Made by a program: the position numbers and the translations under genes. Below the pieces are notes generated by a model. The model saw only the letters and a list, made by a program, of their open reading frames with translations, did no database searches and was not told the DNA's origin. A stretch of 64,000 nucleotides of DNA from Gemmiger sp. An50 (GTDB lineage Bacteria; Bacillota; Clostridia; Oscillospirales; Ruminococcaceae): contig NZ_NFID01000016.1 in NCBI RefSeq assembly GCF_002161595.1, forward strand, positions 39,304-103,303, given 5' to 3'. Shown piece by piece: positions 34,305 through 43,344 of the stretch (the first letter of the stretch is position 1; each line of letters begins with the position of its first letter).

Positions 34305-35528
34305 TTACAGGGTATAGGCCCCCTGTAGACCGGCAATGTGGCGGGTATCCAGCACAACCTTGCCTTCCAGCTTGTTCAGGTTTTCTTTCAGGTGGCTGTG
34401 ACCTACCATAACCACGACCAGATCCACATCGTTCAGGAACGCATCAAAATCCTGATACTGATTTTCCACATGATTGGTCTTGACCATGGGATCGAACACC
34501 TTCACGCCGTGAGCCAGATGGCGCTCCATGCTCTCCAGCATCTGCAGAGTGGGGCTTTCACGAGTATCGTCCACGTCCTCCTTGTAGGTCAGGCCATACA
34601 GACCCACGCGGCTCACATCCTTGATGCCCTTTTCCTTCATAATCTCGCTGATGCGGCCCAGAACAAACTCAGGCATTCCGTCGTTGATGAGACGGGCCTG
34701 CTTGATCAGATTGGCCAGGTTCGGATAATCGCCTACCAGGAACCAGGGGTCTACCGAGATGCAGTGACCGCCTACACCGGGGCCGGGATTCAGAATGTTA
34801 ACGCGGGGATGCTTGTTCGCGATCCGGATGATCTCATACACGTCCATTCCATCCTGACGGCAGATCTTTGCCAGTTCGTTGGCATAGGCAATGTTGATAT
34901 CGCGGAAGGTGTTCTCCACAACCTTGGTCATCTCAGCGGTACGGATATCCGTGATGGCGATCTCGCCGCCGCAGAAAGAGGAATAGACCTGACGGACCTT
35001 TTCCGCGATTTCGGGGTCGTCTGCACCGATGGTGCGGTTGTTGTGCAACAGCTCGTACACCATGTTGCCGGGAATGATGCGCTCCGGCGCATGGACCAGG
35101 TGCACATCCTTACCGATCTCAAAACCCGCAGCCTCCACTTCAGGACGTACAAAGCGATCGATGGTTCCCGGAGAAACAGTGGATTCCACCACAATGATGG
35201 CACCGGGCTCACAAACGTCCAGCACACACTTGACCGCCTTGGTCACATAACCGGCATCGATCTTCTTGCTGAACTTATCATAGGGAGTGGGCACGGCTAC
35301 AATGTACATGCTGGTCCGGATATACTCGTTGGTGAAAACGATTCCGTGTTCCACCGCCTGATGGAACAGATCCTCCAGGCCCTCTTCCTCAAAGGTAACA
35401 TGACCGGCGTTCAGAGTATCCACCAGTTCCTTGTTGTAATCCACGCCAACGGTCTCCACACCATGCGAAGCCAGCATCAAAGAAGTCGGCAAGCCGATAT
35501 ATCCCAAGCCTACAACACAAACTTTCAT
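34305..35528 (-). CDS. wecC: UDP-N-acetyl-D-mannosamine dehydrogenase
   Basis: NAD-dependent four-electron oxidation of UDP-ManNAc to UDP-ManNAcA; 407 aa. N-terminal Rossmann motif VVGLGYIGLPTSLMLA, central NTFRDINIAYANELA and catalytic Cys in GPGVGGHCISVDPWFL. The NTFRDINIA and VDPWF variants and pairing with WecB favour the ManNAc enzyme over UDP-glucose dehydrogenase. The ATG at 35528 has AGAGGAA at 8 bases. A weak promoter-like pair (TAGACT-17-TAAAAT, 35625-35653) lies in the 151-base gap to the muramidase gene. Confidence 0.9.
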   Translation of the reverse strand: MKVCVVGLGYIGLPTSLMLASHGVETVGVDYNKELVDTLNAGHVTFEEEGLEDLFHQAVEHGIVFTNEYIRTSMYIVAVPTPYDKFSKKIDAGYVTKAVKCVLDVCEPGAIIVVESTVSPGTIDRFVRPEVEAAGFEIGKDVHLVHAPERIIPGNMVYELLHNNRTIGADDPEIAEKVRQVYSSFCGGEIAITDIRTAEMTKVVENTFRDINIAYANELAKICRQDGMDVYEIIRIANKHPRVNILNPGPGVGGHCISVDPWFLVGDYPNLANLIKQARLINDGMPEFVLGRISEIMKEKGIKDVSRVGLYGLTYKEDVDDTRESPTLQMLESMERHLAHGVKVFDPMVKTNHVENQYQDFDAFLNDVDLVVVMVGHSHLKENLNKLEGKVVLDTRHIAGLQGAYTL

Positions 35529-35679
35529 TTGTCTATTCCTCTTTTCCCGTTCAATGAACATTTTCTGCCGAGAACACAACTCTCTGCAAATCAGATTTTT
35601 CGCCGTTGTTTTACGGTTAATCTTATTTTACACAATCTTGAAACAAAAGTCTACTGTTTCGATGATACGCTTTGGTCTG

Positions 35680-38600
35680 TTACCCTACGATCTGAACGCT
35701 GCGGCCATTCTCAACCAGATGGATCTGACCATTGTATTCCACCTGACCACTGAAGGTCCAATCCAATATACCATCTTTTACATAGTAGTAGTCTCCGGTA
35801 TCCACCCGGGGGGCAAGGCCGGTGTAACTCCAGTCCAACACACCATTTTTGACATAGTACCAATTATTGTTGGCCGGACGATATACAACACCGGTATAGC
35901 CGGAATCTACCCAGCCATTTCTCATCTTGTACCATACACCGTCCAGATAGTTCAGGCCATCCGGAATTTTCTGATATGCACCATTCTTCACATAGCCCTG
36001 CTTATTGCCATAGAAAGCCATGCCGGTATAACCCCAATCCAACACACCATCTTTTACATAGTACCAGTCTCCAGTTTCTACCCGGAGAGCGAGGCCCGTA
36101 TAATTCCAGTCTAACTCACCATTTTTGACATAGTACCAATTGTTGTTGGCTGCACGATATACAACACCGGTATAGCCGGAATCTACCCAGCCATTTCTCA
36201 TCTTGTACCATACACTATTCAGATAATTCAGGCCATCCGGGGTCTTCTGGTATATGCCGTTCTTTACATAGCCCTGATTATTGCCATAGGAAGCCATACC
36301 GGTATAGCTCCAGTCCACCATACCCTTCTTCACGTAGCAATAATCTCCGTTCTCTACCCGAGGAGCAAGGCCAGTGTAGTTCCATTCCAACTCGCCGTTT
36401 TTAACATAATACCAGTTACCGTTAGCCGGGCGATACACTACACCCGTATAGCTAGAATCAACCCAGCCATTACTCATCTTATACCATACGCCATTCAGAT
36501 AATTCAGGCCATCCGGAGTCTTCTGATATATACCGTTCTTTACATAGCCCTGCTTATTGCCATAGGAAGCCATACCGGTATAGCTCCAGTCTACCATACC
36601 CTTCTTCACGTAGCAATAATCTCCATTCTCTACCCGGGGAGCAAGGCCGGTGTAGCTTCTGTCCAGTACGCCATTTTTGACATAATACCAATTATTGTTG
36701 GCCGGACGATATACAACACCGGTATAGCCGGAATCTACCCAGCCATTTCTCATCTTGTACCATACGCCGTCCAGATAGTTCAGGCCATCCGGAATTTTCT
36801 GATATGCACCATTCTTCACATAGCCCTGCTTATTGCCATAGAAAGCCATGCCGGTATAGCCCCAATCCAACACGCCATCTTTTACATAGTAGTAGTCTCC
36901 AGTTTCTACCCGGAGAGCAAGGCCCGTATAATTCCAGTCTAACTCACCATTTTTGACATAGTACCAATTGTTGTTGGCTGCACGATATACAACACCGGTA
37001 TAGCCGGAATCTACCCAGCCATTCCTCATCTTGTACCATACACCATCCAGATAATTCAGGCCATCCGGAGTCTTCTGGTATATGCCGTTCTTTACATAGC
37101 CCTGCTTATTGCCATAGGAAGCCATACCGGTATAGCTCCAATCCACCATACCCTTCTTCACGTAGCAATAATCTCCATTCTCTACCCGAGGAGCAAGGCC
37201 AGTATAACTCCTGTCCAACTCGCCATTTTTGACGTAATACCAGTTGCCGTTGGCAGAATTCAAGGTCACTCCGGTGTACGTCTTATCAATTTTTCCGTTT
37301 TTGTAGTAGTACCATTTCTTAGCGGTCTGATCGAAATGCAGCCCATTCAAGCCATCGTTTCCCGGCAGGTCTCCATACCAGTAGTTCATATCCACGTTGC
37401 CGGAGATTCCATTCACTGAGCCTTCGCTGGTATACTGCCACATTTCATACCGGCCGTTATAGCTGCAGGAGGGACGCCATTCCGCCACCCAGCGGTACCA
37501 GTTTTCAAACACCGCATCGGTCAGGTAGTATTCCCACCAGTTCAAGCTGGCGTAAACGCCTACCTCGTAGCCCTTGGAGCTGACAATGTCGCAGAAGATC
37601 CGGGCGATCTCGGCCAGGCCGCTGTTTCCAACCACCAGCTGACGGTTCTCTTCCATGTCATAGAAGACCGGCAGATCTGGATCATAGCCCTGCAGAAGGC
37701 GTACCGCATGGGCACCCTCTTCCACAGCCATTTCAGCGGTTACCGCATAGGAATAAAAGTATACACCGTAGGGAATCCCCAAGCGCTCACACTCGGAGGC
37801 ATTCCGGGACCACTGCTTGTCATCCTGCTCCGGCAGGTCCATACCAAAGCCGCAGCGAATGATCGCAAAATCCACACCGGCAGCCTTGACCGCTTCCCAG
37901 TCGATCACTCCCTGGTGATGACTTACGTCAATGCCCCAGTATCCCTTCACAGAAAAAGTACTCACTCCGTCCGGAAGATCCATGAGAGCTTCCGGCACGT
38001 CGCTCTCGAGCCGCTCACCATTCTGATAACGCCAGCTGTTTTCCTTGCCGGTCTGAGGCAGCTGATCCAGCCAGCCTTCCCGCTTCGCCTGCCAGGCAGT
38101 GCGCATGTCTTCCATTGCCACGCGGGCGTTTTCCAGCTGATCCAGCAGATCCAGCAGTTCATCATCCTGCTCTCCCGCTGTCATTGCCATGGGAGCAGAT
38201 GCAATGGCGTCGATCTCCTCCAGAGCCTCTTCCAGCTCTTCCTCGCTCATCATCGCCATAGAAGTGCTTTTTTCCAGCAGCTCCCGGATCTGATCCTTCT
38301 GCTCTTCCAGAGACAGTTCAGGGACTGCGGTGGGTTCCGGGCTCTCCGTAGGCTCCGGGCTCACGGTAGGCACCGGCGTTGCGGAAGGTGCAGAACTCGC
38401 AGTGGGCGCAGGAGTTGCGGTCACCTCCGGGGTCGCGGTGGGTACCGGTGTGCCCGTGGGCTCCGGCGTTTCCGCAGGCGCCTGGCTTGCTTCCGGAGAG
38501 GGTGCCTGCGTGGGTTCCGGAGTTGCCACTGCTTCCGGAAGCTCTGTCGCCTCAGGGGGAGCCGATGGAGTCTCGCTCACCTGCGGCTGTTCCTGCTCCG

Positions 38601-38754
38601 ACTCTTCCTGCTGAAGTTCTGCAACGATCTGTTCGGCCAGAGCGTCCCGGTCATCCTGTGCAAATACGCTGACAGCAAAGGTATTCATCAGCATAGATGC
38701 CACCAATACCGCGCTTAGGACCGCCGCCAAACACTTCTTTCTTTTCTGCTGCAT
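35680..38754 (-). CDS. Secreted GH25 muramidase with cell-wall-binding repeats
   Basis: Exported peptidoglycan hydrolase of 1024 aa. Residues 1-32 are a signal peptide; about 57-150 a Pro/Thr/Glu-rich linker; 150-260 helical; 271-475 a GH25 lysozyme domain beginning GYWGIDVSHHQG (catalytic Asp276) and containing FYDMEEN with the second acid; 478-1024 are aromatic cell-wall-binding repeats of the choline-binding type (WYYVKNG...YTG). It sits inside the polysaccharide operon between glf and wecC, suggesting it opens or remodels the wall where the polymer is attached. AGGAGA precedes the ATG. Confidence 0.92.
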   Translation of the reverse strand: MQQKRKKCLAAVLSAVLVASMLMNTFAVSVFAQDDRDALAEQIVAELQQEESEQEQPQVSETPSAPPEATELPEAVATPEPTQAPSPEASQAPAETPEPTGTPVPTATPEVTATPAPTASSAPSATPVPTVSPEPTESPEPTAVPELSLEEQKDQIRELLEKSTSMAMMSEEELEEALEEIDAIASAPMAMTAGEQDDELLDLLDQLENARVAMEDMRTAWQAKREGWLDQLPQTGKENSWRYQNGERLESDVPEALMDLPDGVSTFSVKGYWGIDVSHHQGVIDWEAVKAAGVDFAIIRCGFGMDLPEQDDKQWSRNASECERLGIPYGVYFYSYAVTAEMAVEEGAHAVRLLQGYDPDLPVFYDMEENRQLVVGNSGLAEIARIFCDIVSSKGYEVGVYASLNWWEYYLTDAVFENWYRWVAEWRPSCSYNGRYEMWQYTSEGSVNGISGNVDMNYWYGDLPGNDGLNGLHFDQTAKKWYYYKNGKIDKTYTGVTLNSANGNWYYVKNGELDRSYTGLAPRVENGDYCYVKKGMVDWSYTGMASYGNKQGYVKNGIYQKTPDGLNYLDGVWYKMRNGWVDSGYTGVVYRAANNNWYYVKNGELDWNYTGLALRVETGDYYYVKDGVLDWGYTGMAFYGNKQGYVKNGAYQKIPDGLNYLDGVWYKMRNGWVDSGYTGVVYRPANNNWYYVKNGVLDRSYTGLAPRVENGDYCYVKKGMVDWSYTGMASYGNKQGYVKNGIYQKTPDGLNYLNGVWYKMSNGWVDSSYTGVVYRPANGNWYYVKNGELEWNYTGLAPRVENGDYCYVKKGMVDWSYTGMASYGNNQGYVKNGIYQKTPDGLNYLNSVWYKMRNGWVDSGYTGVVYRAANNNWYYVKNGELDWNYTGLALRVETGDWYYVKDGVLDWGYTGMAFYGNKQGYVKNGAYQKIPDGLNYLDGVWYKMRNGWVDSGYTGVVYRPANNNWYYVKNGVLDWSYTGLAPRVDTGDYYYVKDGILDWTFSGQVEYNGQIHLVENGRSVQIVG
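35866..37246 (-). repeat. Five tandem 276-bp repeats in the GH25 gene
   Basis: Each 276-bp unit encodes 92 aa made of four shorter aromatic modules, from NWYYVKNG to GVVYR.AN. Matching segments recur exactly 276 bases apart, for example at 35891 and 36167. Two unit types alternate as B-A-B-B-A from the N-terminus: A has DWGYTGMAFYG and KIPDG, B has DWSYTGMASYG and KTPDG. The two A units are nearly identical at the DNA level although three units apart. Confidence 0.9.
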
Positions 38755-38816
38755 GTTTGATCTTCTCCTATGTATTTCGCAATTTCATTTTGCTGAAACA
38801 TCTTGCTTATAGCGCT

Positions 38817-39923
38817 TTAGGCCATTTCTGCCTGCACTCTTGCCAGCGCCACTTCCACGACCTTATCCATATCATAATACTGGTACTCGCCCAGACGGCC
38901 GCCGAAAATCACGCCGTTCTCGCCTTCAGCCAATGCTTTGTACTTTACATACAGAGCGCTGTTCTTTTCGTCGTTGACCGGGTAGTACGGCTCATCGCCC
39001 AACTTCCACTCGGCGCTGTATTCCCGGCTGATGACCGTCTTTTCCTGGGTACCAAACTCAAAATGCTTATGCTCGATCACACGGGTATAGGGGGTCTCGG
39101 CGTCCGTATAGTTCACCACCGCATTGCCCTGGTAGTTGGTCTCGTCCAGCACCTCGGTCTCGAAGCGCACGCTGCGGTACTCCAGAACACCCAGCTTGTA
39201 GGCAAAGTAGGCATCAATGGGACCGGTGTAGACCACTTTGTCGGCCAGAGCATCCCATTCGGCCTTGTCCGCCAGATAATCCTGACCCAAGCGAACCTCC
39301 ACGCCCTCCAGCATATTTGCCACCATGGCAGTGTAGCCGCCCACGGGAATTCCCTGATACAGAGCGTTGAAGTAATTATTGTCGTAAGTAAGACGTACCG
39401 GCAACCGCTTGATGATGAAGGCGGGCAGCTCGGTGCAGGGACGGCCCCACTGCTTCTCCGTGTAGCCCTTAATCAGCTTCTCATAGATGTCCACACCCAC
39501 CAGATTGATGGCCTGCTCCTCCAGGTTCTTCGGGTTCTCGGTATAGCTGGCTTTGCGCTGCTCCTCGATTTTAGCCGCGGCCTCAGCGGGAGTGATCACG
39601 CCCCACATCTTATTGAAGGTATTCATATTGAAGGGCAGGTTGTAAATCTCACCCTTGTAATTTGCGATGGGACTGTTGGTGTACCGGTTGAAGACGGCAA
39701 ACCCGTTCAGGTAATCCCATACCTCCTTGTTGTTGGTGTGGAAGATGTGCGCACCATACTGATGCACCTGAATGCCCTCCACCTCATGGGTATAAATATT
39801 GCCCGCGATGTGGTCCCGTTTATCGATCACCAGGCAGCGCTTGCCTGCCTTCGTCAATTCATGAGCAAACACCGCGCCATACAACCCGGCGCCGACGATC
39901 AGGTAATCATATTGTTTTTTCAT
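38817..39923 (-). CDS. glf: UDP-galactopyranose mutase
   Basis: FAD enzyme converting UDP-galactopyranose to UDP-galactofuranose, 368 aa. It has the N-terminal FAD motif VGAGLYGAVFAHEL, the IAGNIYTHEVEGIQVHQYGAHIFHT region (in part), YTEKQWG and the C-terminal FGGRLGEYQYYDMD, all diagnostic of Glf. It implies galactofuranose in the surface polymer. First gene of the polysaccharide operon, with a strong promoter upstream. Confidence 0.96.
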   Translation of the reverse strand: MKKQYDYLIVGAGLYGAVFAHELTKAGKRCLVIDKRDHIAGNIYTHEVEGIQVHQYGAHIFHTNNKEVWDYLNGFAVFNRYTNSPIANYKGEIYNLPFNMNTFNKMWGVITPAEAAAKIEEQRKASYTENPKNLEEQAINLVGVDIYEKLIKGYTEKQWGRPCTELPAFIIKRLPVRLTYDNNYFNALYQGIPVGGYTAMVANMLEGVEVRLGQDYLADKAEWDALADKVVYTGPIDAYFAYKLGVLEYRSVRFETEVLDETNYQGNAVVNYTDAETPYTRVIEHKHFEFGTQEKTVISREYSAEWKLGDEPYYPVNDEKNSALYVKYKALAEGENGVIFGGRLGEYQYYDMDKVVEVALARVQAEMA

Positions 39924-39971
39924 TCTGTTCCTCTCCTAAGAAATGGCCAATATGCTCCATACTAATTTCTA

Positions 39972-40000
39972 ATCATACCTCGTTTCGGCATATTTTGCAA
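39972..40000 (-). promoter_or_regulatory. Main promoter of the surface-polysaccharide operon
   Basis: TTGCAA (39995-40000), 17-base spacer, TATGAT (39972-39977), about 43 bases before the glf start. All eleven genes to the terminator near 22978 run the same way with no terminator-like hairpin seen between them. Confidence 0.8.
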
Positions 40001-40095
40001 CGCAAAAAGGTGTTTTTCCCCTTTCCAATTGATTACAAATGCTGGCCGAATTTCCTGCTGTGCCGCCATTTTTTGCCGGTCCGACTCCATGCCCT

Positions 40096-40141
40096 TCAGA
40101 AAACAGAAGGAGAGGGCCGCTCTCTTTGAGCGGCCCTCTCC
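40096..40141 (-). terminator. Rho-independent terminator after hpf
   Basis: GGAGAGGGCCGCTC pairs with GAGCGGCCCTCTCC around AAAGA; a T-rich CTTCTGTTTTC follows on the minus strand. Confidence 0.82.
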
Positions 40142-40163
40142 TGGATGACGGAATGAGTAGATT

Positions 40164-40685
40164 TTAGTAATCTTCCGGGATCAGCACACCATAGGTGCCG
40201 TTCGCCCGGCGGTAAACCAGCTGAATCTGGCCATCGTCCATGTTGCGGTACAGGTAGAAGCTGTGCCCCAGCAGGTTCATCTGCAGGATCGCCTCTTCGG
40301 TGGTGCAAGGCTTCACCACGAAGCGCTTCTCGCGGATCACATCGTAGCTTTCCTCCGGTTCCGGCTCAGCGGGCCATTCCACGGCTACCGAACGGGTGAG
40401 CTTGTCGCCCAGGCGCTTGCGGTTCTTCACGAGGCGGCGGGTGAGCAGATCAACTGCATCGTCCAGGGCGTCTTCCATGCGTTCCTGCATCTTTTCCGCC
40501 CGGATCACAAGGCCCTTTTCCCGCACTGTTATCTCAACGGTCTGGCCGCTTTTCTCCACTGTCACCGTTACCTGCGCTTCGGCCTCGCCGGCAAAGAACT
40601 TGTCCAGCTTGTCCAGCTTTGCCTGCGCTTTCTCGATGAAACTGGGTTTCAGGGAAACTTTTCTGCCAGTGCATGTGACCTTCAT
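40164..40685 (-). CDS. hpf: Long-form ribosome hibernation-promoting factor
   Basis: Ribosome-binding protein of 173 aa that forms inactive 100S dimers in slow growth. The N-terminal 100 residues are the HPF/RaiA domain (MKVTCTGRKVSLKPSFIEKA; VTVEKSGQTVEITV) and residues 115-173 are the C-terminal dimerisation domain (EEAILQMNLLGHSFYLYRN). Its length defines the long form. GGAGG lies 10 bases before the ATG. Monocistronic between two terminators. Confidence 0.95.
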   Translation of the reverse strand: MKVTCTGRKVSLKPSFIEKAQAKLDKLDKFFAGEAEAQVTVTVEKSGQTVEITVREKGLVIRAEKMQERMEDALDDAVDLLTRRLVKNRKRLGDKLTRSVAVEWPAEPEPEESYDVIREKRFVVKPCTTEEAILQMNLLGHSFYLYRNMDDGQIQLVYRRANGTYGVLIPEDY

Positions 40686-40864
40686 AAAACCAATGCCTCC
40701 TTTGTGGCAAATATCCCGGACATATTTTGTGCTATCCGCATTGATATCTGCCGTTCTGATGGTTATATTGTATCACATTTGTACAAAAAGAAACAGAGTA
40801 AAACCGCACTAACTTGTAAACTTTTTGTGTTGCAACAGTGACAAAACGCTTTCGGTCAGGAAAT

Positions 40865-40911
40865 GAACAAAAAAGCCCGCGGCCGCTGCCTTTTAGCAGG
40901 GAACCGCGGGT
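40865..40911 (-). terminator. Rho-independent terminator after the S1-domain gene
   Basis: ACCCGCGG pairs with CCGCGGGC around an inner CTGCTAAAAGGCAG hairpin, then TTTTTTG on the minus strand. Ends the mazG-yabR operon. Confidence 0.85.
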
Positions 40912-40933
40912 TTCTTTTCCTGTTTTTCGTTGA

Positions 40934-41413
40934 TCAGCCACGCCGGCGGGAATACCCACCGCCGCGCCGGTTTTCGGTGACGCGCTTCAGGTCGGAGATC
41001 TTCTCCTCGCTCTGGCTCTTGAACTTGGCCATCATATCCTCAAAGCTCAGATCACCCTGGGGCTGCTGAGCCTTGGGCTGCCACACCCGGGGACCGTCGT
41101 TCCGGTTCTGACGGGGAGGACGGCCGCCGTTCGCGCCGCCCTGACGGGCGGGCCGGGCCGGACGGGGCTCCGGCGGCAGGGTGCGCTTGATGGAGAGGGC
41201 GATCTTGCCGTCCTCGCCGATGTTCATTACCTTCACCTTCACGGTCTGGCCCTCGGTGAGTACCGTGGACAGATCCTCAATAAAGCTGTTGGAAACCTCC
41301 GAAATGTGTACCATGCCGGTTTTGCCTTCCGGCAGCGCGACAAACGCGCCGAACTTCTTCACGCCAGTAATCTTGCCTTCCAGGATCGCTCCTACCTCTA
41401 ACTGTAACGCCAT
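40934..41413 (-). CDS. yabR: S1-domain RNA-binding protein (YabR/CvfD-like)
   Basis: Protein of 159 aa: an S1 domain at residues 1-75 (GAILEGKITGVKKFGAFVAL; GMVHISEVS; GKIALSIKR), then a Pro/Arg/Gln-rich low-complexity tail and a helical end (LSFEDMMAKFKSQSEEKISDLKR). Such general-stress S1 proteins bind ribosomes or mRNA. Its place after DivIC in the mazG-yabO-yabP-yabQ-divIC-yabR order matches Bacillus subtilis. Confidence 0.9.
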   Translation of the reverse strand: MALQLEVGAILEGKITGVKKFGAFVALPEGKTGMVHISEVSNSFIEDLSTVLTEGQTVKVKVMNIGEDGKIALSIKRTLPPEPRPARPARQGGANGGRPPRQNRNDGPRVWQPKAQQPQGDLSFEDMMAKFKSQSEEKISDLKRVTENRRGGGYSRRRG

Positions 41414-41507
41414 GTAACCCCTGTTTCTCCTATTATTTCAAAAATTATTTTTTATGTAAAAGGCCCGCAACGCCGGCATCGAATACCGGCCGCCCTTTGC
41501 ATCCTGT

Positions 41508-41807
41508 TTATTTTCCGGTCATATCCACAAAGACACGCTCGTTGGGCTTCGCATAACCCAGCTGGTCCCGGGCGACCCGTTCCACGATCTCTTCATCGGT
41601 GCCGGATTGCAGAATCCGGCTGAGCTCGTCGTTCTGGGCCTGCTGCGCTTCCAGCTGCTGCTCCACTGCATCCAGCTGCTGCCGCTTGGCGGCAATCTCC
41701 ACCTGGTTGAACACCATGCCCACCACCAGATAAGCGGCCAGCGCCACAAGGCCCAGCCGCAGCACGAGGGAAGAAACGCCGCCCTTCTTTTTCTCAATCT
41801 TGGTCAT
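41508..41807 (-). CDS. divIC: Septum formation initiator protein (DivIC/FtsB family)
   Basis: Single-pass divisome protein of 99 aa: short basic cytoplasmic start, a membrane segment (LVLRLGLVALAAYLVVGMVF), a coiled coil (EIAAKRQQLDAVEQQLEAQQ) and a C-terminal extracellular domain with DQLGYAKPNERVFVD, the family signature. It works with FtsL and DivIB. The ATG at 41807 has GGGGGG 9 bases upstream; the upstream extension overlaps YabQ. Confidence 0.9.
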   Translation of the reverse strand: MTKIEKKKGGVSSLVLRLGLVALAAYLVVGMVFNQVEIAAKRQQLDAVEQQLEAQQAQNDELSRILQSGTDEEIVERVARDQLGYAKPNERVFVDMTGK

Positions 41808-41848
41808 ACCCGGCAGCCCCCCTTTGCCGGCGTGCTTTGCGGTACGCC

Positions 41849-42334
41849 TCAAACCTGGTATTGATTAGAATTATACAACACCTTGGCCTTTTTTTGCAAC
41901 TGTTTTGTTTGTCGTTTTACCAGAGCACTGTGCAGTTTTTTCCGGGTTCTCCCCGCCCCGCGGCCGCACAGGCGGCCCACCGGACGCACCGCTGTGATCC
42001 AGAACAGGCGAACCGGCAGCAGCACCAGCCATTTTACCAGATTTCGCAGCGCTGCAAGACCGGGCGCCAGTACAAAAAAATACCCCCACAGCCCGACCGC
42101 AGCACCAGCAGCCATATACCACCGCACGGTGCCGCTGTAGCTGCGGCCTGCCGCAAAGCTGTGCAGCAGCACCGCCGCGCAGGCAAAGGCCGCCAGATCC
42201 AGCACCAGACATACCGGGCGGCTGCCGCCCAGCAGCCAGCGCGCCGCGTCGTAAACCGCCGCCAGCAGCAGGCCCAGTCCCAGGCAGCACAGCGCGTCCG
42301 CCAGGGCCAGCGCTTCGGGAATGTGCGCGGCCAT
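41849..42334 (-). CDS. yabQ: Spore cortex biosynthesis protein YabQ
   Basis: Membrane protein of 161 aa with four hydrophobic helices (starting LALADALCCLGLGLLLAAVYD) and a basic C-terminal tail, as in YabQ, which is required for cortex formation in the forespore membrane. It follows yabP by 6 bases. Assignment rests on hydropathy and on the conserved operon order as much as on sequence. Confidence 0.85.
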   Translation of the reverse strand: MAAHIPEALALADALCCLGLGLLLAAVYDAARWLLGGSRPVCLVLDLAAFACAAVLLHSFAAGRSYSGTVRWYMAAGAAVGLWGYFFVLAPGLAALRNLVKWLVLLPVRLFWITAVRPVGRLCGRGAGRTRKKLHSALVKRQTKQLQKKAKVLYNSNQYQV

Positions 42335-42340
42335 ACACGC

Positions 42341-42640
42341 TCAGCGGGCCAGGCGGCGCAGAAAGCCGCCCGGGCTCTTCACTGGTTCCGAATACTGCAT
42401 GTACTCGATGGTGCCGAAGATCTTCAGCTCGCCGGTCTGGATGGAAAGCTCGCTCACCTGGATGTTTCGCCCTCCGATCACCAGTGTACCCAGCTGGGTC
42501 TCCAGGGTGGCCCCCTGTTCGTCGTAGCTAACAATCCGGGTCACACCGGTGGCAGTCAGGGTTCGCCGGTCCTCTACGATCAGATTGTGTGGCAGCTTGA
42601 CCGGTTCCGGCGCGGCCTGTTCAAAACGTTTTTCCTGCAT
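42341..42640 (-). CDS. yabP: Sporulation protein YabP
   Basis: YabP/YqfC-family sporulation protein, 99 aa. Family phrases are HNLIVEDRRTLTATGV, VSYDEQGATLETQLG and LVIGGRNIQVSELSIQTGEL. It acts with YabQ and is usually sigma-E dependent. The ATG at 42640 follows AGGTGA; an upstream extension of 12 codons lacks similarity. Confidence 0.92.
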   Translation of the reverse strand: MQEKRFEQAAPEPVKLPHNLIVEDRRTLTATGVTRIVSYDEQGATLETQLGTLVIGGRNIQVSELSIQTGELKIFGTIEYMQYSEPVKSPGGFLRRLAR

Positions 42641-42700
42641 TCTTTCACCTGCTTTTGCCGCAAGGGCTTTTTGCACATTGTATGCAAAAGCAGGCGGGCA

Positions 42701-42946
42701 TTATTCCTCGATGACCTGGTACATCTCCCGGGCCACGTCCTTGCCCATAGGCGCGTCGGTAGACAGCACCTTCACTTTTACCGGCTTGTTGCCGAAGGTG
42801 ATCTCGATCACATCGTCCACCTTTACCGCGTAGCTGGCTTTGGCGGGCTTGCCGTTCACCAGGATACGGCCTGCGTCGGCCACTTCGTTGGCCACGGTGC
42901 GCCGCTTGATCAGGCGGCTGACCTTCAGATATTTGTCAATGCGCAT
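42701..42946 (-). CDS. rqcP: S4-domain ribosome-quality-control factor RqcP (YabO)
   Basis: Protein of 81 aa that is essentially one S4 domain ([40 protein letters not shown]). In Bacillus RqcP acts with RqcH in C-terminal alanine tailing on stalled 50S subunits. Start at 42946 has AGGAA upstream. It lies between hup and yabP as in related clostridia. Confidence 0.92.
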   Translation of the reverse strand: MRIDKYLKVSRLIKRRTVANEVADAGRILVNGKPAKASYAVKVDDVIEITFGNKPVKVKVLSTDAPMGKDVAREMYQVIEE

Positions 42947-43029
42947 TGCTTGTTCCTTTCCTCGGATACGAAAAATCCCGCCGCCGGGGCCGTGAGGCCG
43001 CCGGAAGCGGGCAGTGTATTCCAAAAAGC

Positions 43030-43305
43030 TTACTTCGCCACGGCGTCCTTCAGGGCCTTGCCAGCCTTGAAAGCGGGAGTGGTGGTAGCGGGGATGGTGA
43101 TCTCCTCTTTGGTGCGGGGGTTGCGGCCCTTGCGAGCGGGACGCTCACGGGTCTCGAAGGTGCCAAAGCCGACCAGAGACACCTTGTCGCCCTCGGCCAA
43201 AGCCTTGGTGATGGCTTCCACAGTAGCGTTCACAGCCTGCTCAGCGTCTTTTTTAGAAAGGCCAGCGTTCTCGGCGACCGCGGCGATCAGTTCAACTTTC
43301 GTCAT
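43030..43305 (-). CDS. hup: HU-family DNA-binding protein
   Basis: Nucleoid-associated histone-like protein of 91 aa with all HU landmarks: [22 protein letters not shown] at the N-terminus, [22 protein letters not shown] (in part) for the DNA-binding arm and a C-terminal [11 protein letters not shown]. The ATG at 43305 has GGAGG 9 bases upstream; an ATG two codons earlier is only 3 bases from it. It sits between mazG and rqcP. Confidence 0.97.
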   Translation of the reverse strand: MTKVELIAAVAENAGLSKKDAEQAVNATVEAITKALAEGDKVSLVGFGTFETRERPARKGRNPRTKEEITIPATTTPAFKAGKALKDAVAK

Positions 43306-43344
43306 GTTCATATACCTCCAAATGATTTATCAGTAACAAAGGCG

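Noticed and set aside
34305..35528. UDP-glucose dehydrogenase instead of WecC
   Set aside because: Pairing with a non-hydrolysing UDP-GlcNAc 2-epimerase and the VDPWF segment favour UDP-ManNAc dehydrogenase.
35866..37246. Repeats considered as a CRISPR array
   Set aside because: The period is 276 bases with no short conserved repeat and variable spacers, and the frame is open and encodes wall-binding modules.
38047..38061. LPQTG (residues 232-236) in the GH25 protein as a sortase anchor
   Set aside because: It is internal, not followed by a hydrophobic segment and basic tail; the protein is held to the wall by C-terminal repeats.
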